Assembly (NCBI GenBank): GCA_003164785.1
Contig: PLUE01000037.1
Location: 124,001-188,000 of the forward strand
DNA: 64,000 nt
DNA from: Gammaproteobacteria bacterium
GTDB taxonomy: Bacteria > Pseudomonadota > Gammaproteobacteria > Steroidobacterales > Steroidobacteraceae
Reading direction: 5' to 3'
Shown here piece after piece: positions 56,621 to 64,000 of this stretch. The translations under genes were made by a program, and so were the position numbers. The notes under the pieces were generated by a model. It worked only from the letters and a program-made list of their open reading frames with translations, ran no database searches and had not been told where the DNA came from. Position 1 is the stretch's first letter, and each line of letters opens with the position of its first letter.

Positions 56621-58726
56621 ATGTCCCTGGACCGTCGAACGTTCCTGCAGCTCTTGAGTTCGAGCGCCGTTGCCGCAAGCATCCCGGAAAGCATCGCGAA
56701 GGCACTGGCCATACCGGCCAACAACCAGACTGGAACGATCGCCGACGTCGAACACATCGTTTTCATGATGCAGGAGAACCGCTCCTTCGATCACTACTTC
56801 GGGACCTTGCAGGGCGTGCGCGGGTACGGTGATCCGCGAGCCCACTACCTGCACACGGGCAAATCGGTCTTCTACCAACCTGATGGGGCTGGCGGCTACG
56901 TGCTGCCGTTTCACCCGAAGGCCGCCAATCTCGGCATGCAGTTCCTCGAAGATCTCGAGCATGACTGGACCACGACGCATCTGGCCTGGAACAACGGCAA
57001 CTACGACCAATGGGTGCCGGCAAAGACCTATCTGACCATGGCGCATTTGGAGCGCGCCGATATTCCCTACCACTATGCGCTCGCCGACGCGTTCACTCTT
57101 TGCGACGCCTACCACGCATCCTTGCTCGGGCCCACGGATCCGAACCGGTATCACATGTTCAGCGGCTGGGTCGGCAACGATGGCACCGGCGGCGGCCCGG
57201 TGATCGACAACAGCGAAGCGGGGTATTCCTGGAAGACCTTCCCGGAGATCCTCGAAGCCGGCGGGATCTCCTGGAAGGTGTATCAGGATATCGGCCTGGG
57301 GCTGGACGCTGCGGGAACCTGGGGCAGCACCGACGATGCCTACATCGGCAATTACGGGGACAATTCGCTGTTGTATTTCGACGCATACCGAAACGCAGTG
57401 CCGGGCAGCGCGCTCTATGAGAAAGCCCGCACCGGCACCAACATCGCGGTCAGCGGCACGCTGTTCGATCAGTTTCGCAAAGATGTGCTGAACAACGCGC
57501 TGCCGCAGGTCTCCTGGCTGGTGGCTCCCGAGGCCTATTCGGAGCACCCGAACTGGCCCGCCAATTACGGCGCTTACTACGTCTCCGAGATGCTGAGCGC
57601 GCTCACCGCCAATCCTGACGTGTGGAGCAAGACCGTGTTCATCGTCGTGTATGACGAGAATGATGGCTTTTTCGACCATGCGGTGCCGCCGACGCCGCCG
57701 CAAACCGCAGCGCAAGGGCTGTCGAATGTCTCCATCACCAACGAAATCTATCCGGGCAATGATGAATATCCGAGCGGTCCCTACGGCTTGGGCGCGCGCG
57801 TTCCCATGCTCATTCTGTCGCCGTGGAGCAAGGGCGGGTGGGTCAGTTCGGAGGTCTTCGACCATACGTCGTTGATCCGCTTCGTCGAGAAGCGTTTCGG
57901 AACCATCAAGACACCGTTGAAGGATCCCAACATCACGGCGTGGCGCAGCGCCATATCCGGCGACCTGACATCCGCCTTCAACTTCGCCACGCCCAATAGC
58001 GATGTGGTGTCACTGCCCCGAACCGGCTCGTACGTGCCTACGGACGATCAGCGGCACGCCAGCTATCTGCCCGTGCCGCCCGTGGTGCAGGCATTGCCCG
58101 TCCAGGAATCGGGACAGCGGCTCGCGCGTCCGGTGCCCTATGTTCCCAATGTGGCACCGACCTTCAACATCGCCGGCAAGGAAGTCACGTTGGAGTTCAG
58201 CAACACCGGCACGAAGGCGGCGGTGTTCCAGGTGCGGTCGGCCAGTCTGCTGCAGGCCCCGCGCAGCTACACGGTCAACCTGAACACCCACTTGAGCGAT
58301 GTGTGGACCTACGGTGCGCTGGCGTTGGAAGGATACAACCTGGCCGTCTACGGTCCCAACGGGTTCTTTCGGGCGTTCCAAGGCGGGCTGATTGCAGGCA
58401 CGTCGGCCATCGTGCAAAGCGCGCTCACCTACGACAGCGGCGGCGGCAGCGTCACGCTCACCGCCGTCAACAAGGGGACGACCACGATCGAATTGCAGGT
58501 GACGAACGTCTACACGTCGGCATTATCCAGCAAGGTCCTGAAGGCGGGGGCCACGTTCCAACAGTCCTACCCGGTGGATGCGAACAACCATTGGTATGAT
58601 TTGTTGCTCGCCGTCGTGGAAGACGCCAACTTCCGGCAGGAGATCGCGGGTCATGTCGAGACAGGCAAGGACAGCAAGACCGACCCGGCGATTCCCGCAA
58701 AACCGAGCACGTCGATCCTCGGGTGA
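56621..58726 (+). CDS. Phosphocholine-specific phospholipase C, Tat-exported
   Basis: A 701-residue enzyme. The Tat signal SLDRRTFLQLLSSSAVAAS carries the twin arginines. The catalytic domain starts VEHIVFMMQENRSFDHYFGT, the metal/nucleophile motif of the PlcN/PlcH and acid-phosphatase-like family, with HASLLGPTDPNRYHMFSGW and VYDENDGFFDHAVPP further on. Two C-terminal beta domains follow. It would release phosphocholine from phosphatidylcholine or sphingomyelin outside the cytoplasm. The ATG at 56621 places the RR motif correctly. It diverges from ridA across 186 bp. Confidence 0.9.
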   Translation: MSLDRRTFLQLLSSSAVAASIPESIAKALAIPANNQTGTIADVEHIVFMMQENRSFDHYFGTLQGVRGYGDPRAHYLHTGKSVFYQPDGAGGYVLPFHPKAANLGMQFLEDLEHDWTTTHLAWNNGNYDQWVPAKTYLTMAHLERADIPYHYALADAFTLCDAYHASLLGPTDPNRYHMFSGWVGNDGTGGGPVIDNSEAGYSWKTFPEILEAGGISWKVYQDIGLGLDAAGTWGSTDDAYIGNYGDNSLLYFDAYRNAVPGSALYEKARTGTNIAVSGTLFDQFRKDVLNNALPQVSWLVAPEAYSEHPNWPANYGAYYVSEMLSALTANPDVWSKTVFIVVYDENDGFFDHAVPPTPPQTAAQGLSNVSITNEIYPGNDEYPSGPYGLGARVPMLILSPWSKGGWVSSEVFDHTSLIRFVEKRFGTIKTPLKDPNITAWRSAISGDLTSAFNFATPNSDVVSLPRTGSYVPTDDQRHASYLPVPPVVQALPVQESGQRLARPVPYVPNVAPTFNIAGKEVTLEFSNTGTKAAVFQVRSASLLQAPRSYTVNLNTHLSDVWTYGALALEGYNLAVYGPNGFFRAFQGGLIAGTSAIVQSALTYDSGGGSVTLTAVNKGTTTIELQVTNVYTSALSSKVLKAGATFQQSYPVDANNHWYDLLLAVVEDANFRQEIAGHVETGKDSKTDPAIPAKPSTSILG

Positions 58727-58750
58727 TGCCGGTTCAGCCCCCAAAGCCGG

Positions 58751-60169
58751 TCAGCCGGTAATGGATCCCGGGTCGCGGCCGACGCGCACCCGGATCCGGT
58801 ACGCCACCAGCAGGATGCCGAGACTCATGAAGCCGAAAATCAGCGGCTTGCGCTGATCCGGGATGAAGGCCATGGCGAGCACGATGGCCAGCATGCCTGC
58901 GATGGCCAGATAGGTGAGGTAGGGGTAGCCCCACATCCGCAGCCGCAATTTCGCCGGATCCTCGCGTTCCAGGCGCGCCCGCAGGCGCAGCTGCGACATC
59001 GCGATCAGCACATAGACGAAGATGGCGACGGTGCCGTATGAATTCACCAGAAACGCGAAGATCGTATCCGGCGACACGTACGACATGATGACGGTGCCGT
59101 AGCCGAACACGGTGCCCAACAAGATCGCACGTACCGGCACGCCCTTGCGATTCAGGCGGTCGAATCCGCGCGGTGCATCGCCGCGGCGGGTCAAGGCGAA
59201 CAGCATGCGCGAGGAGGCATACAGACCCGAGTTGAGCGCGGACAGCACGGCCGTCAGCACCACCGCGTTCATGATCTGCGCCGCCGCGGGCGTCCCCATC
59301 GCGCGCAGCGCGCTGACATAGGGCGTGCCGATGCCGGCGGAATTCCACGGCACGAGACACACCACCAACAGGATGGAACCCACGTAGAACACCAGCACGC
59401 GGGTGATGACGGAGTTGGTAGCCTTGGCGACCGCCCTGGCCGGCTCGGCGGTCTCCGCGGCGGCCACCGTCACGATCTCGGCGCCGAAGTAAAATCCCGT
59501 GGCGGACACCGCGCCGGTGAGAATCGGCAATATGCCGTTCGGCGCGAAGCCGCCGTGCGAGGTCAGATTGCTCATGTTGATCATGATGCCCGGCCATAGC
59601 CCGAGGACGTACAGGCTCGCCAGCAACAGAAACACGATGATGGCCGCCACCTTGATCGAGGAGAACCAGAATTCGAATTCGCCGAAAACACGAACCGAGA
59701 TCAGATTGGTGAGGGTCAATGCCAGCAACAAGCTCAAGCTGATGAGCCACGCCGGCTGATGCGGCAGCCAGAACTGCACCAATCCGGCCCCGGCGACCGC
59801 CTCGAGGGCGACGACGATCACCCAGAAGTACCAATACATCCACCCGGTCATGAAGCCGGCGAGTTCGCCGAGCGCCGGCCGATCGCCGAACGCCAGGCGT
59901 GCGTATTCGTAGAAGGAGCCCGCCCTGGGCAATGCCACGGCCATTTCGCCCAGCATGCGCATCACCAGCACCACCAGCAATCCGGTGATCGCGAACGACA
60001 CGACCGCCGCCGGTCCCGCCGCCTTGATGACCACGCCGCTGCCGACGAACAGCCCCGCACCGATGACGCCGCCGAGCGCGATCATCGACATGTGACGCTG
60101 CCTCAGGCTATGGCGAAGGCCTGTCGCCGGCGGCGAGGTTTCGATGCACAACTCAGCGGGGTGGAGCAT
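58751..60169 (-). CDS. Amino acid permease (APC superfamily)
   Basis: A 472-residue, 12-helix permease with the amino-acid-transporter signature near residue 25-50 (RHMSMIALGGVIGAGLFVGSG) and LPRAGSFYEYARLAFGDRPAL. The sequence type is that of GabP/AnsP/CycA-like H+ symporters; the substrate cannot be assigned. Its start overlaps the preceding GST stop by 17 bp, so it is the last gene of a GST-GST-permease unit. It converges on the phospholipase gene. Confidence 0.88.
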   Translation of the reverse strand: MLHPAELCIETSPPATGLRHSLRQRHMSMIALGGVIGAGLFVGSGVVIKAAGPAAVVSFAITGLLVVLVMRMLGEMAVALPRAGSFYEYARLAFGDRPALGELAGFMTGWMYWYFWVIVVALEAVAGAGLVQFWLPHQPAWLISLSLLLALTLTNLISVRVFGEFEFWFSSIKVAAIIVFLLLASLYVLGLWPGIMINMSNLTSHGGFAPNGILPILTGAVSATGFYFGAEIVTVAAAETAEPARAVAKATNSVITRVLVFYVGSILLVVCLVPWNSAGIGTPYVSALRAMGTPAAAQIMNAVVLTAVLSALNSGLYASSRMLFALTRRGDAPRGFDRLNRKGVPVRAILLGTVFGYGTVIMSYVSPDTIFAFLVNSYGTVAIFVYVLIAMSQLRLRARLEREDPAKLRLRMWGYPYLTYLAIAGMLAIVLAMAFIPDQRKPLIFGFMSLGILLVAYRIRVRVGRDPGSITG

Positions 60170-60893
60170 AGACGGGTGCCCCGTTGGGGCGCAGCGAGGC
60201 GACCGAGGCCAGCGTCCCGCGTACCGCGGGCCGGTGATGCATCCGCTCGAGCCAGGACGCCACCCGCGGATGCCGTTCTGAAGCGAGCAATGCCGGCGCC
60301 ACCAGCGGCAGTCCTTCGAGGAGTGCGAAGGCGCTGATGTCGGCGATCGAGAAGCTGCTCGCCACCAGCCACTGTCGGTCGCCGAGGACGGCGTCGAGTT
60401 TGGCGATGCCGGCGATGATCTTCTCCTGCGCTCGGCGCAGTCGATCCGACTCGGCGTCGTTCCAGACCGCGCTCCAGCCGGCGAGGGTCTGCCGGCCGGG
60501 TATCCGGCTCAGCGCGTCCGCGTACGCCGCCCGCGTCTGCGCATCGGTCTGCGCATGCCAGCCGATCAGATTCACGCTGTTCAGCAACGCCGCATCGAGC
60601 ACGTCGTCGAGCGCCTGAACATCGTAGCGATCGACCAGATTGCTCGGCAGCAGCTTGGGCGATGGATTGGATTCGGACAGATACAGGAGGGCGATGGTTG
60701 CATCGGTCATAACGAATTCACCGTCGACCAGGACCGGCACCTCGCCCTGCGGCGCACGCGTCCGGTGCGCCGGCGCCCAATGCGCCAACGCGTTCAGGTC
60801 GAGCGGGTGAAATGTGTAGGGAAGTCCGAACTCCTCCAGACAGATCACGAGTTTCAATGTTGCGGGATCGGCTGCGCCGTGAAGTTCAAGCAT
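60153..60893 (-). CDS. Glutathione S-transferase family protein
   Basis: A 246-residue protein with an N-terminal thioredoxin-like domain (LELHGAADPATLKLVICLEEFGLPYTFHPLD; the cis-Pro in GEVPVLVDGEFVMTDATIALLYL) and an all-helical C-terminal domain with SFSIADISAFALLEG. Typical soluble GST. It overlaps the next upstream GST gene by 8 bp. Confidence 0.87.
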   Translation of the reverse strand: MLELHGAADPATLKLVICLEEFGLPYTFHPLDLNALAHWAPAHRTRAPQGEVPVLVDGEFVMTDATIALLYLSESNPSPKLLPSNLVDRYDVQALDDVLDAALLNSVNLIGWHAQTDAQTRAAYADALSRIPGRQTLAGWSAVWNDAESDRLRRAQEKIIAGIAKLDAVLGDRQWLVASSFSIADISAFALLEGLPLVAPALLASERHPRVASWLERMHHRPAVRGTLASVASLRPNGAPVYAPPR

Positions 60894-61695
60894 GCGCCAA
60901 CTCCATCATCGGGCAGCCGAGGTTGGCGGCGATGCCGAACGCCCGGCGCGCAATGGAGCGGGCCATGTTGAAGGTCTTCGCGGTGGCGGGGCGTGCATAG
61001 ATGCGCCTCAGCCAATCGAGCACGCGCGGTGCATAACCATCGGTTGCGAATTCGGGGTAGCCGGCGGGCAGCGCATAGAAATTGGCGAACGTCAAAATGT
61101 CCGCGAGCGAGTATTCGTCGCCCACGAGCCATAAACCATGGGCCAGGTCCGCCTCCAGTTCCTTCACGTAGTCCCCGACGCGGCGGCGCGCGTCGGCGAG
61201 CTGCGCTTCCGAGAACGTGGCCTTCGAGGCCGTCTCCCACGAAATGCGCCGCTCCTGCGTGGGGATGCGCGCGATGAGTCGGGCCAGCTCTTCGGGCGAT
61301 TTCGATCTGACCATGGGACCTAAGTGCAGGTGCCAGCCGATCACGCTCAACGACTCCGCCGCCTTGTCGGTGCGCCGGCAGCGATCGCGCATCCGATAAC
61401 GGGCCTCGGGCTCGTCCGGTGTCAGGGACGGTCCGTCGAATGCCTTGTCGATGTACTCGCACATCGGCGTCGACTCGGCAAAGACCCGGCCTCGATGCAC
61501 GAGCGCCGGCACGGTGCCGTCGGGGTTGATCGCGACATACTCCGGCGCGTGCTGCTCGAAGTCGGGCAGGCTGATGTATCGATAATCGAAGTCCACGCCC
61601 TTTTCGTTGAGGACGAACAGCGGCTTGCCCGAGTTCGAGTTCGGATCCCAGGTGTAGACCGCGGGTCGCTCGCCCTGGCCGAGAGTTTCAGTCAT
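60886..61695 (-). CDS. Glutathione S-transferase family protein
   Basis: A 269-residue GST-fold protein, longer than usual. The N-terminal domain reads AVYTWDPNSNSGKPLFVLNEKG, with GTVPALVHRGRVFAESTPMCEY as the glutathione-binding turn. The C-terminal domain has LWLVGDEYSLADILTFANFY. SxxSxKP-like NSNSGKPLF suggests the Ser/Cys active-site types (beta-etherase or NrdH-like classes). First gene of the GST-GST-permease unit. Confidence 0.87.
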   Translation of the reverse strand: MTETLGQGERPAVYTWDPNSNSGKPLFVLNEKGVDFDYRYISLPDFEQHAPEYVAINPDGTVPALVHRGRVFAESTPMCEYIDKAFDGPSLTPDEPEARYRMRDRCRRTDKAAESLSVIGWHLHLGPMVRSKSPEELARLIARIPTQERRISWETASKATFSEAQLADARRRVGDYVKELEADLAHGLWLVGDEYSLADILTFANFYALPAGYPEFATDGYAPRVLDWLRRIYARPATAKTFNMARSIARRAFGIAANLGCPMMELAHA

Positions 61696-61964
61696 ATGCG
61701 TATCCTCGTACGTTGCCCGTGCCAGTCAGCACCACCAAGTCCAGGTCGCGCGTCATTCGAGGCGTTGCGTACTAGGCGAGCGCGGAAGAGCCAGTGAGCA
61801 TGAATTGCAGCCTCGAAGCGGTCAGGCACTCGCCGAGCAGTTTCAGCACATCCAGCTCTGTAATCATACACACTTGCCTGGGTTAAAACTTCGCCCAGCA
61901 TTTGGGGGAAATCCTTCCGGCGGCCCGCATGATCTTGTAGGATTGCGCGTCCTCGAGGTTCCCC

Positions 61965-62018
61965 ATGCGTATGCCGACCGAACATTTCCCTCCCGCACGC
62001 GACGTCGGAACGACGTGA
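61965..62018 (+). CDS. Possible 17-codon leader ORF coupled to the symporter gene
   Basis: ATG at 61965 with GAGG 6 nt upstream opens a short frame (MRMPTEHFPPARDVGTT) whose TGA overlaps the GTG start of the symporter gene, the same GTGA junction used elsewhere in the window. It may serve translational coupling. The rest of the 319-bp gap (61696-62014) shows no gene or clear site. Confidence 0.3.
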   Translation: MRMPTEHFPPARDVGTT

Positions 62019-63013
62019 TCGCGCGCCTGCGCCGGATGTTTCCGGACCCGTTCATCTTGATCCTGTTCGCGACCGTCTGCGTCGCCAGCTTGCTTCCTGC
62101 GAGCGGGAGCTTCGGTGTCGCCATCAACGCGCTGGCGACGGCGGCGATCGTGGTGCTGTTCTTTCTCCATGGCGCCAAACTGTCGCGCGACAACCTGCTG
62201 CAGGCCGTCCGTCATTGGCGTCTGCATGTGACGATCCTCGCGCTCACGTTCGTCGCGTTTCCGTTGCTCGGTCTGGCGCTGTCCCTTGCGCTGCCGCGCG
62301 CCCTGTCGCCGGAACTATGGGAGGGCGTGCTGTTTCTATGCGCGCTACCGTCGACGGTTCAGTCCTCGATCGCATTCACCTCCATTGCGCGCGGCAACGT
62401 GGCCGCCACCGTCGCATCCGCCGCCGCGTCGAACCTGCTGGCGATTGCCTTGACGCCACTCATCATCGGTTTTCTCACCAAGGCGCAGGCCACCGGCATC
62501 TCGTTTTCGGGCATCTGGAACATCGTGTTGCAAATGCTGCTGCCGTTCGTGTTGGGGCATCTGTGCCGGCCGTGGATCGGCGCGTGGGCCGCCAGGCGCA
62601 AGGCGCTGCTGGCGATCACCGACCGCGGCACCATCGTCCTCGCGGTCTACAGCGCGTTCTCCGCCGCGGTCATCGGCCGGCTGTGGGACCAGGTTCCGCT
62701 GGGGTCCCTTGGCTTGCTCATCCTCGTGTGCGCGGTTCTCCTGGTGGCGGTGCTGGTGAGCGCGAGCTACGTGGCGCGGGCGGCGGGATTTGCGCGCGCC
62801 GACCAGATATCCATCGTGTTCTGCGGCTCGAAGAAAAGCTTGGTTTCAGGCGTGCCCATGGCCCGGGTTCTGTTCGCCGGCCCCCACGTGGGGGCCGCCA
62901 TCCTGCCGTTGATGATCTTTCACCAGCTGCAATTGATCGTTTGCGCATGGCTCGCCCGCCGTTACGCCGCCCAAACCCCTATAATGGAGGCTGCGCTCAC
63001 CGAGAGGACTTGA
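62015..63013 (+). CDS. Bile acid:sodium symporter-like transporter
   Basis: A 332-residue membrane protein with about ten helices. It starts RLRRMFPDPFILILFATVCVA and has LPSTVQSSIAFTSIARGN, a crossover motif of the SBF-like (SLC10A7-type) family, plus FCGSKKSLVSGVPMARVLF near the C-terminus. Substrate unknown; organic anions or sterols are possible. The GTG at 62015 is chosen because upstream sequence in frame is hydrophilic and unlike the family. The HD-domain gene follows after 3 nt. Confidence 0.85.
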   Translation: MIARLRRMFPDPFILILFATVCVASLLPASGSFGVAINALATAAIVVLFFLHGAKLSRDNLLQAVRHWRLHVTILALTFVAFPLLGLALSLALPRALSPELWEGVLFLCALPSTVQSSIAFTSIARGNVAATVASAAASNLLAIALTPLIIGFLTKAQATGISFSGIWNIVLQMLLPFVLGHLCRPWIGAWAARRKALLAITDRGTIVLAVYSAFSAAVIGRLWDQVPLGSLGLLILVCAVLLVAVLVSASYVARAAGFARADQISIVFCGSKKSLVSGVPMARVLFAGPHVGAAILPLMIFHQLQLIVCAWLARRYAAQTPIMEAALTERT

Positions 63014-63016
63014 ACC

Positions 63017-63805
63017 GTGCACAATTCCGCCAGAATCGCCGATCCCACCGTCGCAGTCGATCCCGCAGCCGATCCCGCCGAGGCAGCCGATCAGCCGCAG
63101 CGTGGGCGCGAGCGAATGATTCTGGCTCAACCGATCGCCGCCCAAGGAACCGGCATTCCCTACGACGAGAAGGCGAAGCTGCAGCGACTCGACAGCAAAA
63201 CCGTGTTCATGATGGGCGACAACCCCGCGTTGCCGCGCATGCCCAAGGCGCCGAAGCTGCTCGATTTCTTCCGCCTGCGCTTCTCCGAGATCACGTATCG
63301 CCATCTTCTGCAGAGCGCCAAGACCGCCCTGGACGCCGGCCAGGATGAGAAGGTGGTGATGGCCTGCCTGCTGCACGACATCTCCAACGGATGTCTGCTG
63401 CGGACGGATCATGGGTATTGGAGTGCGCAATTGGTGGCGCCGTACGTCAGCGAGGAGGTGGCGTGGGCCGTGAGGTATCACCAGGCGCTGCGCTACTTTG
63501 CCGACGAATCCGTGGGTTTCAAATATCCCGACGCCTACAACGACTTCTTCGGCCCGGATTACGAGCCGCCGGAATACATCCGTCAGGCGCATGACGAGGC
63601 GCGTCGGCATCGCTGGTACATGACCTCGCGTCTCATCACGATCTATGATGTTTACGCATTCCAGGAAAATTGGACCGTCGATCCCGAACAGTTCACGGAT
63701 CTGATCGGCCGCCACTTCAAGGAGCCGAAGGAGGGGCTGGGATTCGATGGGTCGGCTTCGGCGCACATGTGGCGCACGATGATCTGGCCGAATAACTTCC
63801 TGTAA
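63017..63805 (+). CDS. HD-domain protein of unknown substrate
   Basis: A 262-residue protein with an HD metal motif (VMACLLHDISNGCL) and further His residues in AVRYHQALRYFADE. FKYPDAYNDFFGPDYEPPEYI and WRTMIWPNNFL are distinctive but unknown to me. HD proteins are often phosphohydrolases; this one could act on a small molecule. The GTG at 63017 has AGGA 8 nt upstream; the first 33 residues are Ala/Pro-rich, so the ATG at 63116 is an alternative. Probably co-transcribed with the symporter. Confidence 0.75.
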   Translation: MHNSARIADPTVAVDPAADPAEAADQPQRGRERMILAQPIAAQGTGIPYDEKAKLQRLDSKTVFMMGDNPALPRMPKAPKLLDFFRLRFSEITYRHLLQSAKTALDAGQDEKVVMACLLHDISNGCLLRTDHGYWSAQLVAPYVSEEVAWAVRYHQALRYFADESVGFKYPDAYNDFFGPDYEPPEYIRQAHDEARRHRWYMTSRLITIYDVYAFQENWTVDPEQFTDLIGRHFKEPKEGLGFDGSASAHMWRTMIWPNNFL

Positions 63806-63824
63806 TTCGCCTAGCCGGCCGCGC

Positions 63825-64000
63825 CTAGACCCGTTCCTGCCACAAGCCGCGCAGGAGGGCGATGAGGTCACCGCGGGCGTCCGGCGCGAGTTCACCGAAC
63901 CAGAGCTGTTCGTGCGTCTCGGTGACCTTCCGCGCTTGACTCTGCAGCAAGCGACCGCTGGCCGATAGACGCAACGCCTGTGACCGGCCATCGACCGCCT
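63825..64000 (-). CDS. C-terminal end of a MarR-family regulator (5' end outside window)
   Basis: Read on the minus strand, the last 57 or so codons give VDGRSQALRLSASGRLLQSQ, then a long helix with KVTETHEQLWFGELAPDARGD and ALLRGLWQERV before the stop. The DxRSxxLxLxxxGR pattern is the wing of a MarR winged helix, and the terminal helix is its dimerisation element. The gene runs off the right edge of the window. It converges on the HD-domain gene. Confidence 0.7.
   Translation of the reverse strand, partial: AVDGRSQALRLSASGRLLQSQARKVTETHEQLWFGELAPDARGDLIALLRGLWQERV

Overview
The window is a dense, high-GC stretch of proteobacterial chromosome with short intergenic gaps, many GTG starts and frequent ATGA/GTGA stop-start overlaps. 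rdgC, a cytochrome bo3 operon (cyoABCD), a CpxR/CpxA/CpxP-like module with a consensus CpxR box, a tripartite RND pump and a full urease operon point to Gammaproteobacteria, or less likely Betaproteobacteria. The genus cannot be fixed from the sequence. I see no rRNA, tRNA, CRISPR array or insertion sequence.

Layout. 1-2.8 kb: 3' end of a large secreted (probably S8) protease, then rdgC. 2.8-8.2 kb: alpha/beta hydrolase, ROK fructokinase, a CheW remnant, argE and a molybdopterin oxidoreductase. 8.1-11.6 kb: a patch of decay and small genes (frameshifted GIDE/Cys-motif gene, long palindrome, toxin remnant with CopG-type antitoxin, small membrane protein), then EamA transporter, truncated SDR and GlxA-type regulator. 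11.7-20.5 kb: catabolic genes (CntA/GbcA-type Rieske oxygenase, GMC oxidoreductase, class II aldolase), Na/Pi cotransporter, PQQ-type dehydrogenase with cytochrome c domain, aldehyde dehydrogenase. 20.6-23.9 kb: Cpx-like two-component system and periplasmic partner. 24.0-31.6 kb: cyoABCD, transketolase, VanA-like Rieske oxygenase, small secreted protein. 31.8-38.3 kb: RND efflux operon ending in its own TetR regulator, with a perfect TetR-type palindrome at the promoter. 38.6-51.4 kb: purine/urea region. 51.8-64 kb: small lipoprotein, orphan PilT-like ATPase, fabF-bioA-ridA, phospholipase C, permease-GST-GST operon, bile-acid-symporter-like protein, HD-domain protein and the end of a MarR regulator.

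The most coherent system is the purine region. It holds urate oxidase PuuD, allantoinase PuuE, guanine deaminase, adenine deaminase, ureDABCEFG and a purine-type phosphoribosyltransferase. Together these would deaminate purine bases, oxidise urate, open allantoin and hydrolyse the released urea. Xanthine dehydrogenase, HIU hydrolase, OHCU decarboxylase and the allantoate steps are not in the window. Divergent from puuD lies a LysR-type regulator that has lost its C-terminal part and runs in frame into a Rieske oxygenase. That oxygenase resembles bacterial methylxanthine N-demethylases (NdmA/NdmB) in sequence pattern. A dyad T-N11-A LysR-type box lies between it and puuD. A methylated-purine N-demethylation step feeding the purine-to-ammonia pathway is my main functional hypothesis.

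Three different Rieske oxygenase components occur in the window, and none has a reductase gene beside it.
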